From NCBI RefSeq assembly GCF_014356525.2, contig NC_052508.1:42015358-42079357 (forward strand): a DNA stretch of 64,000 nucleotides, read 5' to 3'. The translations under genes were made by a program, and so were the position numbers. Below the pieces are notes generated by a model. That model was not told the origin of the DNA. It worked only from the letters and a program-made list of their open reading frames with translations, and ran no database searches. The stretch comes from Nilaparvata lugens (taxonomy: Eukaryota; Arthropoda; Insecta; Hemiptera; Delphacidae). Position 1 is the stretch's first letter. Every line of letters begins with the position of its first letter. Positions 32,861-44,532 of the stretch are shown one piece after another.

Positions 32861-34088
32861 TTTTTCAATGTGATTTTTGTTTGCAATAAAATTTGAAAAA
32901 AAGAATTATCAAAAACTCCTAACCAAAGAAAATCTCTGTGCTCTGTTCCAATCGGAATGAATGAGACTCATACAACAATGGAACAAACACGTGGCTAGTG
33001 CTTTCGATCCATGGAAAATAAAATTCGATCAGCTGATTGATGAAATTATTTCAAGCTTTCCAATGATTATAACATATGTTAGAATATCATGTGTCAATTA
33101 TCTCAGTTCCATATATGGCATTCACCTTACCATGTTCATAACCTTACTAAATATGATCCTTTTTCATCCTTTGGAACCCTTAGAGGCAAAATATATCAAA
33201 ATCCGTTCTTAGTGCGCGTCTAGCATGTTTGAAGAATATTTGTGCAAAGTTTCAAGTCTGTAGGACAATTGGTTTGAGCTGTAGTGTGATTTTACATCAA
33301 AATTTTCGAAAAATGCCCTCTCCTGGACCCCCCTGTGCTCCTGATTAAAATTTTTCTGCATAGATCTAATTTTTTTTTGTAGCTGAACAAAAAAGTTCCT
33401 CATGACTTTGCTGTGCAATGAGTGGTTAAAAAGTTCTGAAAAAATGAGATCACTCAGAACTCTCTATCTCCAATGAGTACTTAGTTATTATATTTCAAAA
33501 ATGATTGAAATTTGAAGAAAAAAATTTTTCAATGTGATTTTTGTTTGCAATAAAATTTGAAAAAAAGAATTATCAAAAACTCCTAACCAAAGAAAATCTC
33601 TGTGCTCTGTTCCAATCAGAATGTATGAGACTCATACAACAATGGAACAAACACGTGGCTAGTGCTTTCGATCCATGAAAAATAAAATTCGATCAGCTGA
33701 TTGATGAAATTATTTTAAGCTTTCCAATGATTATAACATATGTTAGAATATCATGTGTCAATTATCTCAGTTCCATATATGGCATTCACCTTACCATGTT
33801 CATAACCTTACTAGATATGATCCTTTTTCATCCTTTGGAACCCTTAGAGGCAAAATATATCAAAATCCGTTCTTAGTGCGCGTCTAGCATGTTTGAAGAA
33901 TATTTGTGCAAAGTTTCAAGTCTGTAGGACAATTAGTTTGAGCTGTAGTGTGATTTTACATCAAAATTTTCGAAAATTCCCTCTCCTGGACCCCCCTGTG
34001 CTCCTGATTAAAATTTTTCTGCATAGATCTAATTTTTTTTTGTAGCTGAACAAAAAAGTTCCTCATGACTTTGCTGTGCAATGAGCGG
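32861..34088. repeat. 664-bp tandem duplication
   Basis: 32861-33524 is repeated from 33525, nearly base for base, up to GCAATGAGCGGTTAA at 34092. The end of the second copy reappears only at about 34545 (GAAAAAATGAGATCACTCGG). An interrupting segment of about 450 bp therefore splits it, beginning with the TTAGG array. No coding function is evident. Confidence 0.85.
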
Positions 34089-34092
34089 TTAA

Positions 34093-34166
34093 GGTTAGGT
34101 TAGGTTAGGTTAGGTTAGGTTAGGTTAGGTTAGGTTAGGTTAGGTTAGGTTAGGTTGGGTTAGGTT
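34093..34166. repeat. interstitial telomere-like (TTAGG)n array
   Basis: About 14-15 consecutive TTAGG units with one TTGGG variant. TTAGG is the telomere repeat of most insects. The array sits exactly at the break in the second copy of the 664-bp duplication. Confidence 0.9.
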
Positions 34167-36200
34167 TTGAACATGTTTTGAACATCGATGTTTTGAACAT
34201 CAATGTTTTTTCATCCTAACATCGATAAGTGAAAAACATCGAACAGTAAACATCGATGTTTTTGAACATCGATGTTTTTAAACATTGTTTATCGCCCTAC
34301 GTTTTTATGGATGATACTATTAGTCCAGTCAATATAGACATAAAAAAAGGAGTGTGCTTGCAATTTATATTGTAGTTCTGATTTTTTAATATATTATTTG
34401 GGTACATAACAGAAGTCCAGAACCAATTTCTTCATGCAAGATTTCCTTGTGCTAGATACAGAATAGCCCAAAAATCTCGTATTTTAGGCTCATTTTCCAG
34501 TTTTCAGCTATTTCTGCCAAATCTCTCCCAGATTATAAAATTCTGAAAAAATGAGATCACTCGGAACTCTCTATCTCCAATGAGTACTTAGTTATTATAT
34601 TTCAAAAATGATTGAAATTTGAAGAAAAAATCAATTTTGATGAATTTTAGTTTTTGATCAACAATATCTTCCGATTGTTACAAATTAGATGTATATTTCA
34701 AAATCCATCTAGGCGTATTTTTGTGCTATACAATCTGAGATCAGGTAGAGCGCTCTATGTCATATAGATTTCCAGGTACACCTGACAACAATGCTCCTTG
34801 TATTGTGAAAAACACATAATTTTCAGCTTCAACCATCATCACCATCTACTTTGTCCTCACATTGATATTTCACACAATGACATAAGTTCATGGGTGAGAA
34901 TCACCCGTTAGATGCACTTCATTTCAGTATTTCCTAGTAGAGGCACGGTTAAGGACACCTCAAAAATCAAAATTTCAAACACTTATAATTTACTTTTGAC
35001 ACAATGCTCAGATTTCATCGTACTAAACTTCATTCTTCTCGGCTCGCCAAGTCGGTTCAAAATCATGCATCAACAGTCAAATTCGGTCAAAAAATAGAAA
35101 ATTTATTGTTGAGTGTAGGTACTTATTCATATTCAATACATAAGAAATCACCAATTTCTATATTCAAAGCTATGTATCTCGGTAACCCCTTATTATAAAA
35201 ATTATTACATGATCTTGAAATGTACAATAGAATTTTCTATTTCATCTGCTGTGAGCAATTCATGAAAAAATATGTTCTTAAAGTGAGATTTGATTGTTGA
35301 AAAAAATCCGGAAATTGTAGATATTTCTCTCATATTAACTGTTTTTGGCAGTTCTATGATAGCGAAAAGTGATTCAAGATGGATTTTAGGCAACTGAGCT
35401 CGTAGAGGATGAATTTATCTACAATTTGTAATCAATCGTAAGTTTCTATGATTTATCAGACTCGTTTTAGAAACTCTTGATCAACAGTAAAATTACGAAA
35501 AAAATGTAAAAACTGAAATCGCCATTTTTAAAATCTTAACTTCCAAATTGTTTTGGAATCTAAAGTACTATTTATTGAAGTGGGTAGAGGGGGACAATTT
35601 TCACATTCTCACTAGATTTGGAAATTTTATCAGAAGTATTTCACAAGACATGCAACTCTGAATATAGAAATTGGTAATTTTTTGTGTATTGGAATATGGG
35701 CTTAAGTACACTCAACAATAAATTTTCCATTTTTCGACCGAATTCGACTTATTATGCATGATTTTGAACCGTCGTGACGAGCCGAGAAGGATGAAGTGTA
35801 GTACGATGAAATCTGAGCATTGTGTCAAAAGTTATGTGTTTGAAATTTTGATCCTTGTGGTGTCCTTAAGCGCGTCTTTCCACTAGGAAATACTGAAATG
35901 AAGTCTAAACAGAATACTACACTAAATATGATAAAGATAATGATTATACTTCTGTTACTATTGCTTATTGCTCTCAAGATAATCCTCCTCAACCAAAAAA
36001 ATAAAAGAAAACTTGTATCAAATTAAAAAATTAGAATTGTTTTAACTTTTTAGTTGGGAAAAACATCGGATGACCGATGTCTAGGTAAAACAATCGATAA
36101 GTGAAAAACATCGAACAGTAAACATCGATGTTAAAAACATCGATGTTTGATGTTGAAACATCGATGTTTTTAAACATCGATGTATCGATACCCATCCCTA
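34167..36200. mobile_element. composite repeat bracketed by ATCGAT-rich blocks
   Basis: Direct repeats of about 100 bp, full of AACATCGATGTT palindromes, lie at about 34175-34300 and 36060-36190; both contain AAAACATCGAACAGTAAACA. Between them, 34325-34960 matches 60125-60850 (family B). About 34905-35180 pairs in reverse with 35645-35910 (ATCGTACTA, CTTCTCGGCTCG and CAACAATAAATTTTC against complements). The right end reads ATCGATACCCATCCCTA, reminiscent of hAT-type ends. No transposase ORF is present. Confidence 0.65.
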
Positions 36201-37582
36201 ATGTTCAGAGCACGTGTTACTACAAATAACATATATCTACAATTTTTAAATTTTTAGGAGAGCATGTGGTCGCCATTTGTGGCTCGAATGCTATTTCATT
36301 TTCCATTTCATATTGAATTTTACTCTTTTCTTTCTATTATCATTGTAATTATGTTTTTGTGACGAATAGATTTGATTCGAATCAATTTGAATTTCCTACT
36401 CAACCCAAGGTAACTGGTTCTTCAGTAACTGGAAATCAGCTTCCATTTTCTCACCCTAAATGGAGATAATTAGGCTATGTAGGATTAGTTTTCTTGGAAG
36501 CATCACCCAGGATATAGTGGTATTTCCAGTTTTAAATTATATGAAATCAGCGCCAACTCCGAAGTATTTCCCCACTTGAATATGCCCACTTGGCGAAATA
36601 ATCTAAGATTGAGACATTTTCTTGGTAAGTAATACTTCAACCCTTCAGCAATAAGAAATCTTATTGGAAGTGTGAGCTGAAGCCCCTCGACAACTAATCT
36701 GCCTGGCCAAGCCGTCGCAGAGATTAGTGGCGCCCACAAAAAATGCCCCTCCTGATCGCTCCCGCCACCGGCCCCACCCCTTTTCCTTCCTCAAAACTGT
36801 CGGAAGGCATAAGCCGCTTGAGTAATGGCTGGTGATAACCGATACATTTCCATACGCTCAACTTCCTCCCCTAAATGATGATTCTTTTTATGGCAATACA
36901 AGAAAAGTTAGCTTTGTTCAGTAACTTTTTTTTCTTTCAAGATGGCCTGCTACTTAAAAATGCAATGAATTATTTTTTAGGAGTGATTTGTTGCATGAAT
37001 TAGAAGTTAGCTGGCCCTTAATGGAAGTATAGAAGTACAAGGCTTGGGCAGATTCAATGTTAGCAAAATTTAGTGGTGTAGATTTCAGGGAAATCCCATT
37101 GGGAGGTCTATGATTTCTTATTCAGCACAGGTGTGAGGAGACAGAATTTGCGATGTGATTGAGAGTAGACAGCGTTTCTTTCTGAAGAGGGTATTTTGTC
37201 TCCCATCATACATCCTGAATCATGCTTTGCTTCTGGAGACTGGCGGTCTGCAGTCTGATGACTGAAGGATGATGGTTGACTTGTTTGGCATCCCATGAGA
37301 GGAGATTGCAGCGACTAGCTTGAACATAATTCCAATTTGCATACTTCTAATCCGTCCTATGGTTATTTTCCAATTGATAATACTTATGTTCGTCAATGTC
37401 GGGGCATTTTGAGCAGAATACATGACATTTTTGACAAGCTAGAAACTTTTTTGTTCCAAGAGATAAGTGGGCGGTAGAAGCGAGAAAATTTTTCTGAAAT
37501 AATTGAAATTATTCTCCCAATTGTCAAAAGTGGTCAGAAGGTTGTATTTTGCTCTCTAAAGAGTTCCTGAACTAGAAGAGCG
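36201..37582. other. no gene; one GC-rich patch
   Basis: 36690-36790 is unusually G+C rich for the window (GGCGCCCACAAAAAATGCCC, CGCCACCGGCCCCACC). No frame, repeat or promoter consensus explains it. The rest shows nothing. Confidence 0.45.
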
Positions 37583-38029
37583 GTTGCATAGTATCATAGC
37601 TACCTCTAATACAAGGCCCCGGCCTACGATATTGCAACGTCGCAGTATAGGCCTAGAATCTAATACATAATTGGTGAAGATCAGCTGGTATCTTTTAAAA
37701 TCTTTTTCACCAATCATGTATCAGATTCTAGGCCTACACTGCGACGTTGCAATATCGTAGGCCGGGGCCTTGTATTAGAGGTGGCTATGATCACGGTATT
37801 TAGATGAAAACGGTAGGGGTCATGAAATGTGTGCGCAGTGGCCAGCCAGCTAGATTAAGTCATCGCCACCAACCGAGGTTTTCAACACCTATTGGCAATT
37901 TTATGAAACTTATTAGTTAAAACCAGATGATTGTATATAAAATGACGTCAGCGACACCGGAAATTCAGCACAAACATGCGCGTGACACCTACCGTCTTCT
38001 TCTATATACCGTGGCTATGATAGTATGCA
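37583..38029. mobile_element. complex foldback element
   Basis: The inner hairpin 37593-37791 has arms of about 85 bp, including CTAATACAAGGCCCCGGCC against its complement and TGCAACGTCGCAGT against ACTGCGACGTTGCA. An outer inverted pair, TTGCATAGTATCATAGC at 37584 and GCTATGATAGTATGCAA ending at 38029, encloses it with about 240 bp of extra sequence. That extra part contains TATATAAAATGACGTCA. No ORF is present. Confidence 0.75.
37934..37950 (+). promoter_or_regulatory. TATA box plus CRE-like palindrome
   Basis: TATATAAAA at 37934-37942 is immediately followed by TGACGTCA at 37943-37950, a full CREB/ATF palindrome. About 30 bp after the TATA box lies ATTCAGCA, an Inr-like start. No downstream ORF is recognised, and the site lies inside a foldback element. 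Confidence 0.25.
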
Positions 38030-38748
38030 ATGTGTTCTAAATTGTATGTTAAAAGGCTGGCAATTTACAAGCTATTTGACTGAAATATTTCAACTTCAAG
38101 CAGCTGATTGCTATGCAAAAAAGTTTGAATTATGCGAGGAAAGTTTGTCATATTCATTGTTAATAATCATGTGGCTCGCAGTCGCTGAACTTTTCAAGCG
38201 TTCTGTCTTATGTTTTTGTTGGTCCCAGCTATTGATAGCATAATGGTGAAACACCATTTAGCCGCTTCTCTCCGCTTTAAAACTCCTGAGAGGTCGAAAT
38301 ACGTTATTTCGATTACTTTTGACAATTGAGAAAATAATTTTCATTATTTCTGAGAAACTTTTTCGCTCTCATCACCCACTTATCTTTTGAAACAGAAATG
38401 TTTGTAGCATGTCGAAAATGTCACGTTTTCTGCTTGAAATGACTTGACATTGACGAACATGAAATTTGCAAAATAAGTGTTTGTCAGGAAAAATCATCCA
38501 GACACCAATAGAGAGAAAACATTCCTCCCATCAATTTGGTATGAAATTATTACCTATTACGACGTCCAATGATTCTGAGAAAAGGGTCTTTTCAAGAGAA
38601 AAACTTGTGATGTTCTCAATATCACGAAAAACTTCGTGATGTTCTCAATATCATTTAAAAAAAAAAAATCAAATTTCCTTTTAATCCTCCAACCCTGAAA
38701 CTTTTTCAGCACTACTGGAATATCAGGGATGATACCTGTTGTCTCCAT
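38030..38748. other. no recognised feature
   Basis: A local direct duplication (GTGATGTTCTCAATATCA twice at about 38606-38655) is the only structure seen. Confidence 0.45.
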
Positions 38749-38751
38749 GAA

Positions 38752-38822
<71 letters not shown>

Positions 38823-38917
38823 AAATAAATAAATAATAAATAAATAAATAAATAAATAAATGAAGAATGAATGAATGAATGAATGAATGATGATGAATGA
38901 ATGAATAAATAAATAAA

Positions 38918-38962
<45 letters not shown>

Positions 38963-38963
38963 A
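38749..38963. repeat. tetranucleotide microsatellite (AAAT/AATG)n
   Basis: About 215 bp of AAAT repeats with an inner GAATGAAT run at 38862-38902. The Tyr/Ile/Leu/Phe-rich minus-strand frame across it is not a gene. Confidence 0.95.
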
Positions 38964-40313
38964 TATTCTAAAAACAATTCTGTGGTTAAATTATAGATTC
39001 TAGGAAGTTGCAATTTTACAAGAATTGGCAACGCTGTAATTTTTTTGTATGGCCATAATGGCCAGGTCTCTACTTATTTTATTCAAAATTTATGTACAAT
39101 ATTTTTATCGTTTTGATGTAAAATTTTCCTAAGAAACATACTTTCCAATGAATTTTAAAGCAAGTGTGGAAGATAAATGACAACTCAACGAAGGTATTTC
39201 AGGAATTATATAATTTACTAGTACATCCTAAAGCTGATAGAACGAGTGATGTTAAAAAGTGGTAATGCAGGGAAATCTCACTCCTGATAGTATTGTTGAA
39301 TATTATTAATATGAATTTGTTGAAACACGAAAAACCATTCATAGCCTACTTCTACAAAGTATGAAATCAATTTATCAAATGGAAATTCCATCACTTGGTT
39401 GATGGAGCATCTATATATATTTTTTTCATCCATCCATAATGGACGTAGAAATTACCATGATTCACATCTAAAATGAAGCTTTAGAGACTTTCATTATATT
39501 GATTCTGATAGCATAATGATGAAAAATGGAGTTTGAAAAAAACGTTACCTTCGATTTCAATAATTGGATTGGCAATTAGAAAATTCTGTTTCTCTAGTAA
39601 ACCCAACTCTCCAACCAAAAAAAAATCTAACCTTATTCTTCTATTCCAATTCTAATTGATGCTACAGCAGGAGATTCTTCCTACAAGGAAGTTCTACCAC
39701 TGATAATTATTGACATTTCAGGTATTCTAGTGTATCACAGACAAAATCCCGGACAATAATTAGTGATATGGTTTTATTTGGCAGGTTGGGCTACTTTGCG
39801 GAATTTGCAGATAACCAACCTGTAGACTAAATAGCTGGTGCAATATCTCATGTAGAGCCTGACAGGTTCGTTGTTTGCATATCGCAACAGATGATCAACT
39901 AATCAGCTTCACATTGTTTTCTACTTCCTATTGCGTGCCAAGACCATAACTTGCATCGCATTTGATAGGTAATTACTCACCAGCTTTCACATAAATGCAA
40001 CGAACAAATTCAATATAAACGTTATAATGTGATGCTTATAATGTGATTTGAATATTCCAGAAAATTATCTTCTCAAAGAAAACGGAGTAAAACCTATGGG
40101 GAAGAGAGTTTTCTTTTTTCTGTGTAAGCTTATTGTCACATCCTCATCCATTACACAGACAAATGTCTGTCGATTCATTCCTATTAACGTATTTAAGGAA
40201 GCTTTGTTCTTTCATTAAAAAACATTATTTGGAACTTTCGGTTGCTATGGAGTGTAGTATTGGAGATCTAATAACAAGCTTTTCTCCGCTCAAAGATACA
40301 TTGCCTAAAACTG
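38964..40313. other. no recognised feature
   Basis: AT-rich sequence; no supportable gene or repeat. Confidence 0.5.
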
Positions 40314-40506
40314 TAAAGCTGCGTTTACACCAAAGTTATTAATGAAATGTTGATAACTCAATCCTTATAGATTCTATTAGATTGAACGGAACTTGACAAA
40401 CACACATGTTCATCATGTATATGATAAGTTATGTTCAATCTAATATAATCTATAAGGATTGAGTTATTGACATTTTGTTAATAACTTTGGTGTAAAAGCA
40501 GCTTTA
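40314..40506. mobile_element. 193-bp MITE with terminal inverted repeats of about 70 bp
   Basis: TAAAGCTGCGTTTACACC on the left matches GGTGTAAAAGCAGCTTTA on the right. Pairing continues through AAAGTTATTAA, TGATAACTCAATCC, TTATAGATT and ATTAGATTGAAC. The outermost TA on each side may be a target duplication. It is non-coding. Confidence 0.85.
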
Positions 40507-41667
40507 GAATATTGTTCATGAACTAATATATTACAGATTTATTTTGAGATTCGGCCTGAGAAAATTCTCAAATTGTTTACAATGCATCTTTTAAGATTTT
40601 TCTCAATAATTACTTATTATTCAATTAGGTACTGGGAGGTGAAATGATTAGCATTATTCTCTATTGATGAATATTACTTAATTTACAATATATTGGATCC
40701 ATTATTCATTCATCATCACCCTTAAGCATGTGATTGGCCCTCATGCTATATTCACATGTTTTCTACTTTTACAATAGAATTCGTATCTTTCGATTTGTAT
40801 GTATTGATTTTTCGGAAAAAGCTTCCTTACATCAACCTTCCTTCTTCGACCTTCTATTTTCTCACTTCTTAGTGTACCTTGTACTATATGATAATATCAG
40901 ATTTTTTTTCTTGATGAAATGTTTCATGTAAAATGAACACGCTCCAATTACATTTCAAATGACTACTCATAAAACAAATGGGCGGTGGATTCAAATGAAG
41001 AAGACCTCCTACTGGGATAATGTCACTAACAAAACATAATGGACCAAACGAATTTGCTGTCGAGGCTCGATAACAAAAACACAATATATAGTATATTCAT
41101 GAGAAATATTAAAATAATATCGCAGCCCTTGTGACGATGGCCTATAATAAAATCGATCTATTTGTTTTGTCACCTGAATGGAATGGAAGTGCCTTTGCTT
41201 TGTAGCCGAACTGATGCAAGTGTGATTCGTCAGCATTATTCTTTTCGGCTAATTAAAGCCTGAAAAGGCCACCTGGCGAGATCCCAGATCCCTTGTTTAT
41301 TCAGGTTATAATCGGCGCAACTCAACGGACAGGGATGAAGTATAATGCTATTAGAGTCGGCCTATTTGTTATTACAGCCGGAATTTATGTGTTTCCCAGC
41401 CGGCAAATGAGAACAAAAAAGCATTGCACTGCGAATATAAAGCATTCATATTTTTCACGATTGTTGGTTGGTGAGCTGAAAAATGATAGAAATCGCAGAT
41501 TGGAGAATTTGTTCTGAAAAATACGGTAATGAAGAGAGCCTACGATTTTTATGTTCTTATCATTATGACATTTATAATATCTGATATCGACATTTTTCAA
41601 AATACTTGTGGAAAAATATGGATTGAATGTCACAGTTTTGGAGACAGATTGTTCCAATTTCGGGTTT
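40507..41667. other. no recognised feature
   Basis: 41215-41410 is a little richer in G+C (AGGCCACCTGGCGAGATCCC) but has no recognisable gene. Confidence 0.45.
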
Positions 41668-41893
41668 GATCATGTGCAAATGCACGTGTGGGTCATGCAT
41701 GACCAAGCGCGCAGATGAGGAAAAAGATCTGGAAAGAGCAATTGAACACGTTCACTTGCTGGTTGCGTTCAGTGCGAGCATCTACAGACAAGTGACAAAG
41801 TTTTTCAATGAATCCTCCTAGATTTTGTTTTTCGGCTCATGCATGATCTGACGTGTACTTGCACATGCACATACACGCATTCAATGTGATCAT
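41668..41893. mobile_element. MITE-like element with imperfect TIRs
   Basis: GATCATGTGCAAATGCACG and GGTCATGCATGACC at the left correspond, in reverse complement, to GGCTCATGCATGATC and CGTGTACTTGCACATG at the right. The TIRs are imperfect, about 32 bp or longer, with no transposase. Confidence 0.5.
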
Positions 41894-42127
41894 ACCCTTG
41901 GAAAGGTTGTGCACTACTAGAGCCTGAAATAGATTTTAATACTTCCCACAATATCAAGGTTTCAAGTCAAATGATATTTCTCTATAAAGTTGCAATCTTT
42001 GTTCTAGACGAGTCATTCAGATTGGATGTGAAAGAAAGACATAATTCCATTCGATTACCAGTTAAATTAATCAGAACACCAGATTGTCTGTAGGAGAACA
42101 AACAGAAGTAGCTTCATAATGAGGAGT

Positions 42128-42592
42128 CTGGCACACCATGCGCCAGACTTCCCCACCTAACCTGAACTAACCTAACTAAAAAATTCAACCTAACCTAACC
42201 TAACCTAACTCAACCTTACCTAACCAAGGTCGAAGGTCAAGGTCAAGGTCAGGGTCAAGGTCAAGGACAAGGTCAATCTAAAGGTCAAGTTCAAGGTTGA
42301 GGTCAAGGACAAGGTTGAGGTCAAGGTCAAGGTCAAGGTCAATATCAAGGTGAAGGTCAAGTTCATGGCACACCATGCGCCAGACTTCCCCACCTAACCT
42401 GACCCAACCTAACTAAAAAAATCAACCTAACCTAACCTAACCTAACCTAACCTGACCTGAACAGGGTCAAAGGTCAGGGTCAAGGTCAAGGTCAAGGTCA
42501 AGGTGAAGTTCAATCTCAAGGTCATAGTCAAGTTTGCGGTAAAGCTCAAGGTCGAGGTCAAGGCTGAGGTCAAGGTCAAGGTCAAACTAAAA
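42128..42592. repeat. compound array of CCTAA and AAGGTC repeats
   Basis: Two copies of one module lie here, at 42128-42364 and 42365-42592. Each starts GGCACACCATGCGCCAGACT, then CCTAACCTAACC runs (the telomere motif in reverse), then many AAGGTC hexamers with variants. The overlapping hexamers create repeated TCAAGGTCA. A small array of the same hexamer occurs at 59963-60008. Confidence 0.9.
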
Positions 42593-42741
42593 TTTTCAAA
42601 AACTTGAAACTAGATCAGTTTGATCAAGAATATTCTGAGCTGTTGTACCGCGACTTTCATTAAATGATTGTTCAACATTCTTATCATCATCCTGTCCATC
42701 TCCAGACAGCTCTTCATCACTGCTATCTTCATATCCTCTAC

Positions 42742-43290
42742 TCACATTATACTCACATCCTCACCCTCATCCTCTTCAAATGCTGGCTTTTCTGCTTCCA
42801 ATAGTAGTTGTTGTCCAACTCCTGAGGTGCCTGCTATTGGACTTGAAACTTCTCCAGTTCCATATGATTCAAATGTTGGTGACTCTTCATCAATGCTGGA
42901 GAGTTGGAGCTTATGTTTTGCTTTCCTTGAACCAGTAAGTCCATGCCTTGTATATGTGGCATGATTAACAATTGGTGTTGTTGGTGGAGTAGGATATATG
43001 TGGTGTGTTGATGCTGCTGAGGAAGGACGATGTTCTGATGATGGCAACTCCAGCTTGGATTGTCTCTACCTACTCTTCACACACCTGGAGTGCATTTTTA
43101 TTCTAGGCTTTAGATACCTGGGAGGCTTCTTGGATGCTCTTGATGGAGGAAGTTGTGGTTGTTGAACTGGCAGCTGTTGGAGAGTTTCAACTAGGTTGGC
43201 TAGTGGCTCAGCTAGAGGTTTGAAGTGTTCCACATGTTTCTCTTCAATGTATTTGATGACTGATTCGGGTGTAGAAGTTAATTTTCAGCA
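42742..43290 (-). pseudogene. unassigned coding fragment with one stop
   Basis: On the minus strand, one frame runs from about 43290 to a TAG near 43067 and then, still in frame, to a stop at 42742. The upstream part reads STPESVIKYIEEKHVEHF, then PLAEPLANLVETLQQLPV and SRASKKPPRYLKPR. The downstream part is Ser/Pro/His-rich and ends with an acidic AFEEDEGEDVSIM. No ATG is available upstream and no domain is recognised. It resembles the spacer-plus-tail part of a nuclear or transposon-derived protein; function unknown. Confidence 0.35.
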
Positions 43291-43560
43291 CTTTTTGTCT
43301 CTTGCAAAAATCGTCTACAATGCACCATTAACAATTTATAGACCTTTTGCGGTAATTTTAAATGCAGTTAAAAACTGAATATTTTTGGCAGATTTTCAAT
43401 TTCCTCGGAACAATGTATTTTTGATGACTGATTCGGGTGTAAAAGTTAATTTCCAGCACTTTTTGTCTCTTGCAAAAATCGTCTACAATGCACCGTTAAC
43501 GATTTATAGACCTTTTGCGGTAATTTTAAATGCAGTTAAAAACTTTGAATATTTTTGTCC
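43246..43560. repeat. tandem duplication of about 168 bp
   Basis: GATGACTGATTCGGGTGTA and about 130 bp after it at 43254-43380 recur at 43422-43548 with few changes. The first copy overlaps the upstream end of the unassigned minus-strand coding fragment. Confidence 0.85.
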
Positions 43561-44470
43561 TATGTGAAAATCCTGTCAGACGTGCTACTGACGTTTAAAA
43601 TTTAAAAAAAAATTTGGTTCATCATGAGAAATTCTGAAAAAATTCATGGACATTTTTGTTCAAATTATCAACCTTGTCCTAGAATTTAAAATGATTCCAT
43701 TCAAAATTGGAAAAGTTATAACACTTTTTCAAATTAGATCACAGTTCATGAGGAAAATCATGCAGTATCTGTAATTACTCACTCAGTCTTTGAAATGATT
43801 TTTGGGGTTTCAATTCAAATAATAACAACCTACTATTTTATCGTTTCCAACATTATTCCAGTGTCAAGCACAAATGTCCCCCCATAAAAAATCAATAATC
43901 TCCACCTGAAATTAATATCAAATATTTTGATAACAGTAACATTGTCAATAATTTTGAAATTGCCACCATTACTATGGTATTGAATGAAAATATTGATATA
44001 TTATCAGTAATATTGATACTGTGAAATGGAAATATCGAAGTCTTAACAATCGATATATCAAACTAATTCTACCTTTTTTCCCGGGGAAAACTGATTTTAT
44101 TGGATTCAAAAATGTAGTAATCAGGATTGTATTCTACTTTTACTTATTTAAACTATGTAATTTGAATAACGCATTTCCAAACAAAGATGTACATGACATT
44201 TGAGAATATGTAATTATTAATAGTCGATAGTTATTATTTATCAATGTATTGATAATATTATATCAACATTTTAGGTCTATCGATAGATTGATCATGATGA
44301 CACCACAGTGATAACACTATGCACAAGCACAAGCACAATAAATTTTGCAAAGGACCAACGGTTTCTCAAATGAGTTTCGTAGTCTGTAATTTTTGTGATT
44401 TTATCCAGGAAATAATAGGTAAGTCGAGTGATTTTGTTTTTATTAATGTACCGTAAAATGGAAGAATAAA
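43561..44470. other. no recognised feature
   Basis: AT-rich; contains ATCGAT/TATCGA motifs at 44030-44290 but no gene. No 5' LTR for the Gypsy element downstream was found here. Confidence 0.5.
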
Positions 44471-44532
44471 TTTAGAAACGTGCAGGGGACTCCAGAAAAC
44501 AGAGGTCAACGACATCCTGGGAACGATACACA

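Noticed and set aside
38723..39031. Tyr/Leu/Ile/Phe repeat frame
   Set aside because: Translation of the AAAT microsatellite.
12107..44400. Shared 15-mer TGTAATTTTTGTGAT at about 12107 and 44387, each followed by GGTAAGT
   Set aside because: Too short in AT-rich DNA to exclude chance; no further similarity.
44260..44475. 5' LTR of the Ulp1-Gypsy
   Set aside because: No match to TGTAAGGGTCAG or to the sequence after 48718; the element is 5'-truncated here.
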